The notes beneath the pieces were generated by a model, which was not told the origin of the DNA, searched no databases, and saw nothing but the letters and a program-made list of their open reading frames with translations. A stretch of 28,023 nucleotides of DNA, taken from Gemmatimonadota bacterium (GTDB lineage Bacteria > GCA-2686955). The stretch lies in the NCBI GenBank assembly GCA_002686955.1, contig NYZA01000197.1, positions 1-28,023 of the forward strand. The letters run 5' to 3'. Below are positions 7,867 through 15,587 of the stretch, in pieces. Positions within the stretch are counted from its first letter, which is position 1, and every line of letters starts with the position of its first letter. Made by a program: the position numbers and the translations under genes.

Positions 7867-8868
7867 AGATGTAGATGCTGGCAGCCATGTCGATGCCCCG
7901 GCTCGGATAGGCGTCTACAGGATTCCGAAGGGCTTCTCTTGGAGCGAATTGAGAACGGATCCCGATCCGCCCGTCGATCAGTTCTGGGGCCGATCGCGCC
8001 CACATGGCTCTCCTGGCTGAGGGGCAGCCATTGGGACACTTGGCCCGAGACTCCTAACTGCCCCGGCAGCTTCCTTCCGCTGGGCTTCCTCGTCGACGCT
8101 AAGGAGATCCAGCACCACGGTGCTCATGAGGTGGAATCCCAGTTCAACGGTTGGCAGTCCGTCGAGCTCGACGTAACTCCGTTGGTTCGACGGTGGCTTC
8201 GCGCAAAACAGGATCCCGATGGCTGCGCCAGTGATCCGGACTGTTACAACAACGGCGTGATGATCGCCCCTTACCGCTACGGTGGCGGGCACGGTGCCCA
8301 CAACCCGTACCCCAATGAACATATGGGCGCAGAATCGTGCCTCCACATGTTCTCATCCGACCGCACCACGAGCGAAGGCTCGGTGCTCGCGGATGGCGAC
8401 GTATTCCAACCGGGCGCGGTCCCGAATCTGGTTCTCTACGGTTCCTCGGCGCCCGTCGCTGAACACACGCCTTTCCCACTGGTCGATATGGGGCAGGACG
8501 AGACCCTTTTCACGCGCGTACTCGCCAGCGAAGCATGGGGCGCGGCTTGGGCCCTCGCGACGCAAGTGCGCAGAGGCGGGGATATCGAATGCTCGACGTG
8601 GCGCTGGTACACAAACCGACAGATTGCGGAAGAAGTCGAGCTCTACGACATACAGAATACAGCCGGAATCCCCATCGCGAAGCTCCCTTGGGTTGCCGCG
8701 GATCGACTGTTCGTGGATGCAAACGCTTCTCAGGCTGGCGAGGCGCAGTACTGCGCTCCCGATCACAGCGAGAGCGGCAGCTTCGACGACGACGAGTGGA
8801 AGATGATCGAATGGACACCGCCTCTCGGCTCGCCCCCGGCCATCTTGATGAAGATCCCCTTGCAGTGA
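7751..8868 (+). pseudogene. DNRLRE-type domain and C-terminal region, second part of the frameshifted gene
   Basis: Protein-like sequence continues in frame 2 from about 7778 to 7989 (SQGEAHWNHISRALLRLLVF, then RIGVYRIPKGFSWSELR), typical of the second half of a DNRLRE-type beta domain found on secreted proteins. At the GGGG run 7986-7989 it returns to frame 1 (GPIAPTWLSWLRGSHWDTW) and stays open to the stop at 8868. The remaining ~290 residues are cysteine-containing and extracellular-looking (CASDPDCYNNG), with no family I recognise. The two shifts compensate each other and are 210 bases apart, both at short homopolymers. The stop is directly followed by AGGAGG and the beta-helix gene, so both were one operon. 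Confidence 0.6.
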
Positions 8869-8879
8869 GGAGGCCGGAG

Positions 8880-10328
8880 ATGTTGTTCAAATCCGGATCT
8901 TGGATCGCGGCGTTGGCGCTGATGTCGGCCTGTGTCGCTACCGCGGATACGATCATTGTCCCCACGCAGGAGCCCACTATTCAAGGCGCGATCGACAGCG
9001 CTGCCGGCGGTGACACCGTGCTCGTTCTGCCCGGTGTCTATCCAGAGCTGCTGAACTTTCTCGGCAAGGGGATCGTGGTCACGGGGTCGGCGCCCTTCGA
9101 TTCGGCGATTGTGGCCGCGACGGTTGTGGATGGAGAGGGGATGGGGCGGGTCGTAACATTCGAGAGTGGGGAGGACTCAACCAGTGTGCTGATGGGGTTG
9201 ACCGTGACGGGGGGAGAGGGCGGAGTCCTGTGCTTTGAGTCATCACCGATGCTGATCCGCTGCGACATCGCGCGCAACACTTCTACGAATGGAGCTGGAG
9301 TATCGGTAAGCGGTGGGAGTGTAACAATGATCGCATGCCGCATTCTTGAAAACACGAGCGTGGGGGCACCCTGGCAGAATGGCGCTGGGATTCACGTGAG
9401 TGCTGGGAGCGCGTTGGTCCGTCAATGCCTGGTATCCAGAAACCTGTTCACAAGTCTCACGACACTGTATCGCGATGGTGGCGGAATCTCAGCAGCAAAC
9501 CACTCCTCGCTGACCATCATCGAGTCGGTCATCAGCCACAATGGAGGTGCCGGAGAGGGTGGCGGCATCTACGTCAGCGGAGCCCAACTCGACGTCCGCG
9601 ATTCTGTTATCGAGTACAATGCCGCCGGTTCAGGCGGCGGTGTAGGCGTGCGGCACAACGCCCCCTATCAGGCGACGTTGGAACGTTGCGTGTTGCGTGG
9701 CAATACGGCGTGGATTGGGGGCGCGATATCTGGCCTTTCTCCCAACTCTCTTGCGCTCGATCACTGTCTGCTGATCGACAACATAGCTGACCAGCATGGC
9801 GGTGCCATCTACACCGAGGAGAGGATCTCCAGCACAATCCGCAACACCATCATCGCTCGCAACACCGCACAACAAGGAGCCGGAGTCTGGGAGTACCAGC
9901 TCTATCAGCCGGAAACCATCGAGTACGACCAGTGCGTCTTCGCAGACAACATCGCATCCGAAGACGGCGGTGCTCTCTACACCGATGTATTCGAAGCCCC
10001 CCGTACCATCAGCAACTCGATCGTCTGGGGCAATCAGCCAAACCACTTCGCCGGCGCGATCGATCTGCTGACCGTTCGCTACAGCAACATCGAACAGGGT
10101 TGGCCGGGCAACGGCAATATCGGGCTCCCTCCCCTCTTCCGCACCCTCGGCCCATTCGAGTATCTCCTCGGCCCCGGCTCCCGCAGCATCGACAGCGGCG
10201 ATCCGCTCGTCGAAGATGGGCTCTACGATTGGCATCCCCGCTGGCCGGCATGGCTCCCGAATGGTGCTCGCTCCGATATGGGGGCGTACGGCGGGCCCGA
10301 GAACTGGTTGTGGTTGACGGGGCCGTGA
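8880..10328 (+). CDS. Secreted right-handed parallel beta-helix protein
   Basis: A 482-residue protein with a signal peptide (MLFKSGSWIAALALMSACVATA, cleavage near ATA/DT) and then a long pectate-lyase-like parallel beta-helix. The N-cap reads TIIVPTQEPTIQGAIDSA and DTVLVLPGVYPE, the usual opening of this family. About ten irregular coils follow with repeated NxAxxGGGIY / GGAIYT turns and strand pairs such as LTIIESVISHN and LDVRDSVIEYN. It ends with SIDSGDP and GARSDMGAYGGPE, a common C-cap. No catalytic residues can be assigned, so it may bind or cleave polysaccharide, or be a surface protein. AGGAGG at 8868-8873 fixes the start. It lies in the transposon-like unit directly behind the DNRLRE gene and ends 328 bases before the right repeat. 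Confidence 0.88.
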   Translation: MLFKSGSWIAALALMSACVATADTIIVPTQEPTIQGAIDSAAGGDTVLVLPGVYPELLNFLGKGIVVTGSAPFDSAIVAATVVDGEGMGRVVTFESGEDSTSVLMGLTVTGGEGGVLCFESSPMLIRCDIARNTSTNGAGVSVSGGSVTMIACRILENTSVGAPWQNGAGIHVSAGSALVRQCLVSRNLFTSLTTLYRDGGGISAANHSSLTIIESVISHNGGAGEGGGIYVSGAQLDVRDSVIEYNAAGSGGGVGVRHNAPYQATLERCVLRGNTAWIGGAISGLSPNSLALDHCLLIDNIADQHGGAIYTEERISSTIRNTIIARNTAQQGAGVWEYQLYQPETIEYDQCVFADNIASEDGGALYTDVFEAPRTISNSIVWGNQPNHFAGAIDLLTVRYSNIEQGWPGNGNIGLPPLFRTLGPFEYLLGPGSRSIDSGDPLVEDGLYDWHPRWPAWLPNGARSDMGAYGGPENWLWLTGP

Positions 10329-10656
10329 CGCGGAACGGCAAACGGGTGCGCTCTGCCCACGCACACACGTTCGGACGCACGGGCGGCCCAGCCTCTATCA
10401 TGTGAGCGGAAGTCGCGCCCGCTGGAGATCACGGCGCGACTGTCGCTACTACTTTGATTTGAGCGCGCCGCCACCAGTCGACGGTCTGAGCATCGGCCTC
10501 GGTCGCATCCGAGAAATCGCGCACCGCGCTCACAAAGGCGGCATCCGACATCGCGGAGTCCAGTACGGCCGCAGCGAAGAAGCCTGGCTTCAAGCCACCC
10601 CACGGGTGCCAGGCGAAACCAGGCCGGCGTGTCTTCTCCTTCTTCGGCGGCGAGGG
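10329..10656. other. Gap after the beta-helix gene, holding a coding-like minus-strand remnant
   Basis: No intact gene is visible. On the minus strand a TTG-initiated frame starts inside the right repeat at 10711 (AGGEPSFLARQAQRLL) and continues protein-like to about 10585 (DTPAWFRLAPVGWLEA). After a one-base shift it continues in a second frame (GFFAAAVLDSAMSDAAF to QTVDWWRRAQIKVV) to a stop at 10429-10431. Third codon positions are GC-rich in both parts. It looks like a broken small gene or gene remnant, but I do not recognise it, and chance open frames are common at this GC. Confidence 0.3.
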
Positions 10657-10755
10657 CCGAGAGGAGCCGCTGGGCTTGCCTGGCCAGGAACGACGGCTCT
10701 CCGCCCGCCAATGCGCAGTCCTCCCGAGGATCTCACGCCTATATCGAAACGTCAG
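10657..10755 (-). repeat. Right terminal inverted repeat (copy B)
   Basis: This is the reverse complement of copy A with four mismatches over 99 bp. The outer end reads TATATCGAAACGTCAG and is followed at once by TCGAACA, the same 7 bases that precede copy A. It contains the palindrome CCTGGCCAGG and the pairing arms GAGCCG (10664-10669) and CGGCTC (10694-10699). Confidence 0.9.
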
Positions 10756-10770
10756 TCGAACACACCGATC

Positions 10771-10800
10771 TTGACCCGGAAGCCCCTACCTCGATACATT
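10771..10800 (+). promoter_or_regulatory. Candidate sigma70-type promoter of the carbamate kinase gene
   Basis: TTGACC at 10771-10776 and TACATT at 10795-10800 are spaced 18 bases apart, about 70 bases before the start codon. The boxes lie just outside the right repeat and would have been present before the insertion, which supports a hemN-arcC divergent arrangement in the ancestor. Confidence 0.45.
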
Positions 10801-10868
10801 TTTTGTTTTCCCGGATGCCCGAACCGGCGCCGGCACAATCCGGTCACCACAGCAGGATCCTCGCTCCG

Positions 10869-11819
10869 ATGCCCGACAGCCGTGAAACGATCGTCGTTGC
10901 GTTCGGCGGCAACGCAATCACGGGGCCGGACGATACCGGAGAGATCCACGAGCAGTTCTACCATGCGCGCGTCGCGATTCGGGGGATTCGAGAGCTGCTC
11001 GCGTCGGGCGCAGGCGTGGCGATCACGCACGGCAACGGGCCGCAGGTCGGAACCTCGCTGCATCGCATGGAGCTTGCCCGCGGACAGGTGCCTCCTCGCC
11101 CGCTCGGAGTGCTGGTCGCCGATACCCAGGGCGGCATCGGCTACATGATCGCGCAGGTCGTCCGGAACTGGCTGCGACAGGAGGGGCTCGATCGGCCCGT
11201 CAGCGCCGTCGTCACCCAAGTCGTCGTGGGCGAAGACGATCCGGCGATGGGGGCCCCCACCAAGCCGGTCGGATCGTCCTGTGATGCCGAGACCGCCGAG
11301 CAGCTCAGAGCTCATGGATGGGCGGTGAGCGGCGACGATAGGAAGGGGTACCGCCGACTCGTCCCCTCCCCGATGCCGGTTCGGATCGTGGAGGCGCCGG
11401 CGATCCGCCACTTGATGGCGGAAGGGCAAATCGTCATCGCCTGCGGTGGTGGTGGCATCCCCGTGATCGAGACTGAGCACGGAGAGCTCGACGGCGTCGA
11501 TGCCGTGGTCGACAAGGACCTCGCCTCGGCTCTGCTGGCCCGCGAGATCGGCGCCGATCGCCTGATCATCCTCACCGCGGTGAACAAGGTCGTGCTCGGC
11601 TTCGGCTCGCCCTCGCCCAAGCCCCTCGACCGGCTCACGGTGGCCGAGGCGGAGAGGTACCTGGCCGAGGGGGAGTTCCCGCCGGGGAGCATGGGCCCCA
11701 AGATCCAGGGCGTGGTCGATTTCCTGAAACATGGGGGCAAAGAGGCGCTGATCACTTCGTTCGCCGCCCTTCCTCGGGCGTGGAAGGGGGAGGACGGAAC
11801 CCGTATCTTTCCGGAGTGA
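10869..11819 (+). CDS. arcC: Carbamate kinase
   Basis: A 316-residue amino-acid-kinase fold enzyme that transfers phosphate between carbamoyl phosphate and ADP, giving ATP, CO2 and ammonia, or works in the reverse direction. The N-terminus is the classic IVVAFGGNAITGP, then ITHGNGPQVG (substrate loop), TQGGIGYMI, CGGGGIPVI and VDKDLASALLA (ATP site), and the C-terminal GSMGPKIQG with the conserved lysine. I chose ATG 10869 since it places the first beta-strand at the usual position; upstream in-frame starts would add repeat-derived residues. No arcA or arcB neighbours exist here, and arginine synthesis genes are 9 kb away, so its metabolic partner is unclear. It stands alone, with 110 bases before sucC. 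Confidence 0.93.
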   Translation: MPDSRETIVVAFGGNAITGPDDTGEIHEQFYHARVAIRGIRELLASGAGVAITHGNGPQVGTSLHRMELARGQVPPRPLGVLVADTQGGIGYMIAQVVRNWLRQEGLDRPVSAVVTQVVVGEDDPAMGAPTKPVGSSCDAETAEQLRAHGWAVSGDDRKGYRRLVPSPMPVRIVEAPAIRHLMAEGQIVIACGGGGIPVIETEHGELDGVDAVVDKDLASALLAREIGADRLIILTAVNKVVLGFGSPSPKPLDRLTVAEAERYLAEGEFPPGSMGPKIQGVVDFLKHGGKEALITSFAALPRAWKGEDGTRIFPE

Positions 11820-11901
11820 GAGTTCCGGTTCGTTGTTTCCCGCCGACGCGAGATCATCCGTGACGGTCGCTCGGCAAGAGATATGAACGAGTCGTTGTTT
11901 T

Positions 11902-11917
11902 CGGGCGGAACCGCCCG
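11902..11917 (+). promoter_or_regulatory. Short strong hairpin adjoining the sucC ribosome site
   Basis: CGGGCGG AA CCGCCCG forms a perfect 7-bp inverted repeat ending one base before the AGGAG ribosome site (11918-11922). No T-run follows on either strand, so it is unlikely to be an intrinsic terminator. It could influence sucC translation or stabilise the message end. Confidence 0.4.
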
Positions 11918-11929
11918 AGGAGCCCTTGG

Positions 11930-13066
11930 ATGGACATTCACGAGTATCAAGCAAAAGAGCTGTTCGCGCGGAGCGGGATCCCGATTCTGAAGGGGGAGGT
12001 CGCTCGCAGCGCCGACGAAGCCGAGGCGATCGCGCGGCGGGTCGGGGGCCCCGTGGTGGTCAAGGCCCAGGTTCATACCGGCGGGCGTGGAAAGGCCGGC
12101 GGCGTCAAGTACTCGAAGACGCCCTCGGAGGCCCGCGAAAACGCCGAGAAGATCCTGGGAATGAGGATCAAGGACCACGTCGTCCAGGTTGTGTTGGTCG
12201 TCGAGGCCGCCGACATTGCGGCCGAGGCCTACGTCGGCATCACCCACGACCGCGCTGCCCGCAAGGCGGTGGTGATGGTGAGCTCCGAGGGCGGGATCGA
12301 CATAGAAGAGGTGGCGGCCACGAATCCGGACGCGATCCTGAAGGAGGCGATCGAACCGGCTCTGGGCCTGACCGCGGGCCAGGCCCGGCGCCTCGGCTTC
12401 CATCTGTACGGACACGATCCAATGCTGGCCAAGACCGCGGCGGCGCTCCTCTCGAAGCTGGCGGATACCTTCTTCGAAAACGACTGCACACTTGCTGAGA
12501 TCAACCCCCTGATCGTCACCGAGGGAGGCGAGCTGATCGCGCTCGACGCGAAGATCTCGATCGATGACAACGGCCTGGTTCGCCACAAGGAGATCGAGCA
12601 GCTTCGTGATCTGGCGGCCGAAGACGCGGCCGACACGAAGGCGCGCGACGCCGGCCTCGCCTTCCACAAGCTCGAGGGAGAGGTGGGCTGCGTCGTCAAC
12701 GGCGCCGGTCTCGCGATGTCGACGCTCGACGCGATCGAGCATTTCGGCGGGAAGGCCGCGAACTTCCTCGACATCGGTGGATCGAGCAATCCCGAGAAGG
12801 TACTGACCGCCATGGAGATCATCCTCCGTGATCCAAATGTGCGGGTCATCCTCTTCAACATCTTCGGCGGGATCACCCGTTGTGACGACGTTGCGCGGGG
12901 ACTCGTTCAGGTCTTCAAGAGCACCGAGATCGGTGTTCCGGTGGTCATCCGTCTCACCGGAACCAACGAAGAGGAAGCGCGAGAGATCCTCGGCGAAGTC
13001 GACGTGGTGACCGAACCGACGATGGACGGTGTGATTCAACGGGCGATCGAGCTCGGACGGGGTTGA
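11930..13066 (+). CDS. sucC: Succinyl-CoA synthetase (ADP-forming), beta subunit
   Basis: SucC is the nucleotide-binding subunit of the TCA-cycle enzyme that converts succinyl-CoA to succinate with formation of ATP or GTP. The 378-residue protein begins MDIHEYQAKELF and has the ATP-grasp elements VVVKAQVHTGGRGKAGGV (residues ~43-60) and CTLAEINPLIV. It ends with the ligase domain motifs CVVNGAGLAMSTLD, FLDIGGSSNPEKV and FNIFGGITRCD. Length and motif order are normal. AGGAG sits seven bases before the ATG, right behind a short hairpin. A weak promoter-like pair (GTGACG 11860, TATGAA 11882) is possible. sucD follows after 70 bases and encodes the partner subunit. Confidence 0.96.
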   Translation: MDIHEYQAKELFARSGIPILKGEVARSADEAEAIARRVGGPVVVKAQVHTGGRGKAGGVKYSKTPSEARENAEKILGMRIKDHVVQVVLVVEAADIAAEAYVGITHDRAARKAVVMVSSEGGIDIEEVAATNPDAILKEAIEPALGLTAGQARRLGFHLYGHDPMLAKTAAALLSKLADTFFENDCTLAEINPLIVTEGGELIALDAKISIDDNGLVRHKEIEQLRDLAAEDAADTKARDAGLAFHKLEGEVGCVVNGAGLAMSTLDAIEHFGGKAANFLDIGGSSNPEKVLTAMEIILRDPNVRVILFNIFGGITRCDDVARGLVQVFKSTEIGVPVVIRLTGTNEEEAREILGEVDVVTEPTMDGVIQRAIELGRG

Positions 13067-13136
13067 TCCGCGGCGCGGATCCGGACCGAACCCGCCGCGC
13101 TTCGGCTGACGACGCGCGCGGAATGGAGATTCGACA

Positions 13137-14009
13137 GTGGCGATTTTCATAGACAAGAACACGAAGGTCCTGGTTCAGGGGATCACGGGACGCGACGGTA
13201 CGTTCCACACCGAGCAGATGGTGAGCTACGGCGGCCAGGTCGTGGCGGGAGTCACTCCGGGCAAGGGAGGGCAAGAGGTGCATGGGGTGCCTGTGTTCAA
13301 CTCGGTGGCCGAAGGGGTCGGCGCGACAGGCGCCAACACATCGGTCATCTATGTGCCGGCTCCTTTCGCGGCCGACGCCATCTTCGAGGCGACACTCGCC
13401 GGCATCGGGCTGGTGGTCTGCATCACCGAGGGTGTGCCGATCAACGACATGTTGAAGGTCTACGATTTCCTCCGCGGGAGGTCGACCCGGCTGATCGGGC
13501 CGAACTGCCCCGGCGCCATTACGCCGGGGGAGTGCAAGGTCGGGATCATTCCCGGAACGATCTGCGAGTCCGGATCGGTCGGGGTGGTCTCACGATCGGG
13601 AACGCTGACCTACGAGGTGGTCCACGCCCTCACCCGGGGAGGCTTCGGGCAATCCACCTGCGTCGGCATCGGTGGCGACCCGGTCGCTGGAACCAGCTTC
13701 ATCGATTGCCTCGACGCGTTCGAACGAGACGAGAAGACCAAGGCGGTCGCAATGATCGGCGAGATCGGCGGGGATGAAGAGGAGCGCGCCGCGCGTTTCG
13801 TGGCGGAACGGATGACCAAACCGGTTGCTGCCTACATCGCCGGGAGGGCGGCTCCTCCAGGCAAGAGGATGGGACACGCGGGCGCGATCATCTCCGGAGG
13901 CTCCGGAACCGCGGCGGCCAAGGTGGAAGCGCTCGAGGCGGCCGGAGTGTCGGTCGCGGTCCTTCCATCGGAGCTGCCCGATCTGGTCAGGCAGATGGGT
14001 GTTGCTTGA
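13137..14009 (+). CDS. sucD: Succinyl-CoA synthetase, alpha subunit
   Basis: SucD binds CoA and carries the phosphohistidine intermediate of succinyl-CoA synthetase. The 290-residue protein starts at GTG 13137 with GGAG upstream. It shows the CoA-binding Rossmann segment [18 protein letters not shown] (residues ~11-28), the conserved [28 protein letters not shown] and the active-site [18 protein letters not shown], in which His247 is the expected phosphorylated residue. Length is typical. It forms the SucCD pair with the gene upstream, and the 130-base gap to the next gene suggests that the operon may end here. Confidence 0.96.
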   Translation: MAIFIDKNTKVLVQGITGRDGTFHTEQMVSYGGQVVAGVTPGKGGQEVHGVPVFNSVAEGVGATGANTSVIYVPAPFAADAIFEATLAGIGLVVCITEGVPINDMLKVYDFLRGRSTRLIGPNCPGAITPGECKVGIIPGTICESGSVGVVSRSGTLTYEVVHALTRGGFGQSTCVGIGGDPVAGTSFIDCLDAFERDEKTKAVAMIGEIGGDEEERAARFVAERMTKPVAAYIAGRAAPPGKRMGHAGAIISGGSGTAAAKVEALEAAGVSVAVLPSELPDLVRQMGVA

Positions 14010-14071
14010 GCTGCGGTGAGAGAATAGCTTCCAATTCGGGCATCCGATCGCCGGATCACCTCCGGTTGAGG

Positions 14072-14088
14072 GGCGCCGCTCAGGCGCC
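14072..14088 (+). terminator. Weak terminator-like hairpin after sucD
   Basis: GGCGCC (14072-14077), loop GCTCA, GGCGCC (14083-14088), followed by GTTCTCC. The stem is perfect but short, and the T-content after it is poor, so termination here is only a possibility. Confidence 0.25.
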
Positions 14089-14139
14089 GTTCTCCGACCG
14101 AGCTTGGCCTTGCTCTTGCCCAGGCGCTGTAGAGCCAGC

Positions 14140-15051
14140 ATGAAACTTTTCGAGCTTTTCGATCGCGGCATGGTCCGCCACCCCCTTCGGTCGAACCGTC
14201 GGGCGGAGGCGATTCGTGAGCTGGTCGATCTCCTGGTCTCCAGGACTGGGCTAAGTGAGCGTGACGCACTCGTCGATGCGATCGAGGCGCGCGAGAAGAC
14301 CGGAACCACCGCTCTGGGCCGGCGGGTCGCCTTTCCCCATGCCCGCACTCACCTCACCGACCGCCTCTATCTTGTGCTCGGTATCTCGCCCGAGGGGATC
14401 GAGTGGGGTACCGGGGAGCCGGCCCAGCTCGTTTTCCTTTTCGTGACACCGCTCGATGTGACGAAGAGCTATATCGATACACTGGCCGCGATCTCGGCGC
14501 TGCTCCACATCGACGGCATGACCGACAGCCTGGTCCGCGCCCCCGATACCGACGCCGTCGTCGAGGCGATCCGCCGCACCGACATCACCCTAAACGTCTC
14601 TCACTGCGCGCGCGATGTGATGGTGAAGGAGGTGATCTCCACGGGGCCCGGCGTCCCGGTTCGCGTCATGGTGAACCGGCTCGCGGAGCACAACATCTCT
14701 GGAATGCCCGTGATCGACGAGGAGGGGCGCGTGATCGGTGTCGTCAGCGAGAAAGACGTGCTTTCGGTGGGGATGTCCAGACTCAGAGAGTTCTTCGGGG
14801 CGATCGATTTCTACGCAACCTGCGAGAGGATCGTGGATCGCCTCATCGTCCAAGAGGACATCGCCGTCGGCGACATCATGAACCGCGACGCCGTCTGCGT
14901 GGATGAGGAGACTCCGATCACCGAGATCGCGCACATTCTGGTCCACAGGAATATCCGCCGTGTTCCCGTCGTGCGGGAGGGCCGTCTCGTCGGAGTGGTC
15001 GGAAGGGCCGACATCCTCCGAAAGGTCATCCGCAAAGTGGGAGTGCGCTGA
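14140..15051 (+). CDS. PTS EIIA (fructose/nitrogen type) domain fused to a CBS domain pair
   Basis: A 303-residue cytoplasmic protein. Residues 1-145 are a PTS EIIA type-2 domain with the phosphorylation motif GRRVAFPHAR, where His67 is the expected phosphate acceptor. Residues ~155-303 form two CBS modules: VMVKEVISTGPGVPVRVMVN ... GVVSEKDVL and VGDIMNRDAVCVDEETP ... GVVGRADIL. CBS pairs usually bind adenine nucleotides, so the fusion may sense energy state and act as a regulator like EIIA-Ntr rather than transport sugar. No EI, HPr or EIIBC gene is in the window. ATG 14140 gives the correct family N-terminus (MKLFELF). The ndk gene follows after 29 bases, so the two are probably co-transcribed. 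Confidence 0.9.
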   Translation: MKLFELFDRGMVRHPLRSNRRAEAIRELVDLLVSRTGLSERDALVDAIEAREKTGTTALGRRVAFPHARTHLTDRLYLVLGISPEGIEWGTGEPAQLVFLFVTPLDVTKSYIDTLAAISALLHIDGMTDSLVRAPDTDAVVEAIRRTDITLNVSHCARDVMVKEVISTGPGVPVRVMVNRLAEHNISGMPVIDEEGRVIGVVSEKDVLSVGMSRLREFFGAIDFYATCERIVDRLIVQEDIAVGDIMNRDAVCVDEETPITEIAHILVHRNIRRVPVVREGRLVGVVGRADILRKVIRKVGVR

Positions 15052-15080
15052 GCCGCTTGTTCTGAAGGGAGATTCAGTCG

Positions 15081-15497
15081 ATGGAGACCACGCTCTGCTT
15101 GATCAAGCCGGACGCGACGCGACGCCGGCTGGCCGGACCCATCTTGGGGCGCCTCGAGTCGGAAGGCTTCGAGGTGTTGGCGATCCGCCGGCTTCAGCTG
15201 CGCGAGCCGACCGCGCGCGCGTTCTACGCGATCCACAAGGACCGGCCTTTCTACATGGAGCTGATCGGGTTCATGACCTCCGGTCCCATCTACGCGCTGG
15301 CGTTGAGGAGGGAAGGCGCGATCGCATACCTGAGGCAGGTAGTGGGCGCGACCGACCCAGCGGAGGCCGAGCCGGGGACGATCCGGGCCGAGCACGCCGA
15401 GAACAAGCAGGAGAACTGCGTGCACGCCTCCGATGCGCCCGAGACCGCGGTAGCCGAGATCCCCTTCTTCTTCCCCCTCACGGATCTCGCCATCTGA
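15081..15497 (+). CDS. ndk: Nucleoside diphosphate kinase
   Basis: Ndk transfers the gamma phosphate from ATP to other nucleoside diphosphates through a phosphohistidine, keeping NTP and dNTP pools balanced. The 138-residue protein has the family N-terminus TLCLIKPDATRR, the substrate segment FYMELIGFMTSGP, GATDPAEAEPGTIRAEHAEN and the active-site motif NCVHASD, in which His115 is the phosphorylated residue. The usual NxxHGSD glycine is alanine, a substitution that keeps the local shape. It lies 29 bases after the EIIA-CBS gene with GGGAG upstream of the ATG. Confidence 0.96.
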   Translation: METTLCLIKPDATRRRLAGPILGRLESEGFEVLAIRRLQLREPTARAFYAIHKDRPFYMELIGFMTSGPIYALALRREGAIAYLRQVVGATDPAEAEPGTIRAEHAENKQENCVHASDAPETAVAEIPFFFPLTDLAI

Positions 15498-15501
15498 GCT
15501 G

Positions 15502-15531
15502 TTGACCTCAGGCCTCGAGGGCCAATAGAAT
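15502..15531 (+). promoter_or_regulatory. Candidate sigma70-type promoter for the DUF177-rpmF-fab operon
   Basis: TTGACC at 15502-15507 and TAGAAT at 15526-15531 are separated by 18 bases. The pair lies just after the ndk stop codon, at the head of a closely packed seven-gene cluster. A small perfect hairpin ATTGC TTTT GCAAT (15533-15546) would be at the very start of the transcript. If transcription begins near 15538, a TTG at 15534 cannot be the start of the next gene. Confidence 0.55.
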
Positions 15532-15587
15532 CATTGCTTTTGCAATACCGAAGCGGTCCCTCGGCTCGCTTCGGGAATCAGAGCACC

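Larger units (their letters stand above)
6382..10762. mobile_element. Transposon-like unit: 99-bp inverted repeats, 7-bp target duplication
   Basis: The body spans 6389-10755 (4367 bp). Its ends begin CTGACGTTTCGA and end TCGAAACGTCAG. The inverted repeats 6389-6487 and 10657-10755 match at 95 of 99 positions. Directly outside lies the same TCGAACA at 6382-6388 and 10756-10762, read in the same direction, as expected for a target-site duplication; one shared base on each side makes 7 to 9 bp possible. Inside are a broken glycosidase/DNRLRE gene, a beta-helix gene, a partial third repeat copy and a coding-like remnant. I see no transposase or recombinase, so the unit would be non-autonomous or have lost its enzyme. 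Removing it leaves hemN and arcC as divergent neighbours with about 190 bp between them. Confidence 0.65.

Noticed and set aside
6389-10755. Integron cassette or CRISPR interpretation of the repeats
   Set aside because: There are no attC-type RYYYAAC/GTTRRRY core sites, no integrase and no regularly spaced short repeats. The copies are inverted, with a target duplication.
10629-10868. Upstream extension of arcC into the right repeat
   Set aside because: Carbamate kinases start at the IVVAFGGNA strand, and the extension is repeat-derived.
11312-13162. A 616-codon minus-strand frame opposite arcC and sucC
   Set aside because: It is antisense to two clear enzymes and has no recognisable domain.
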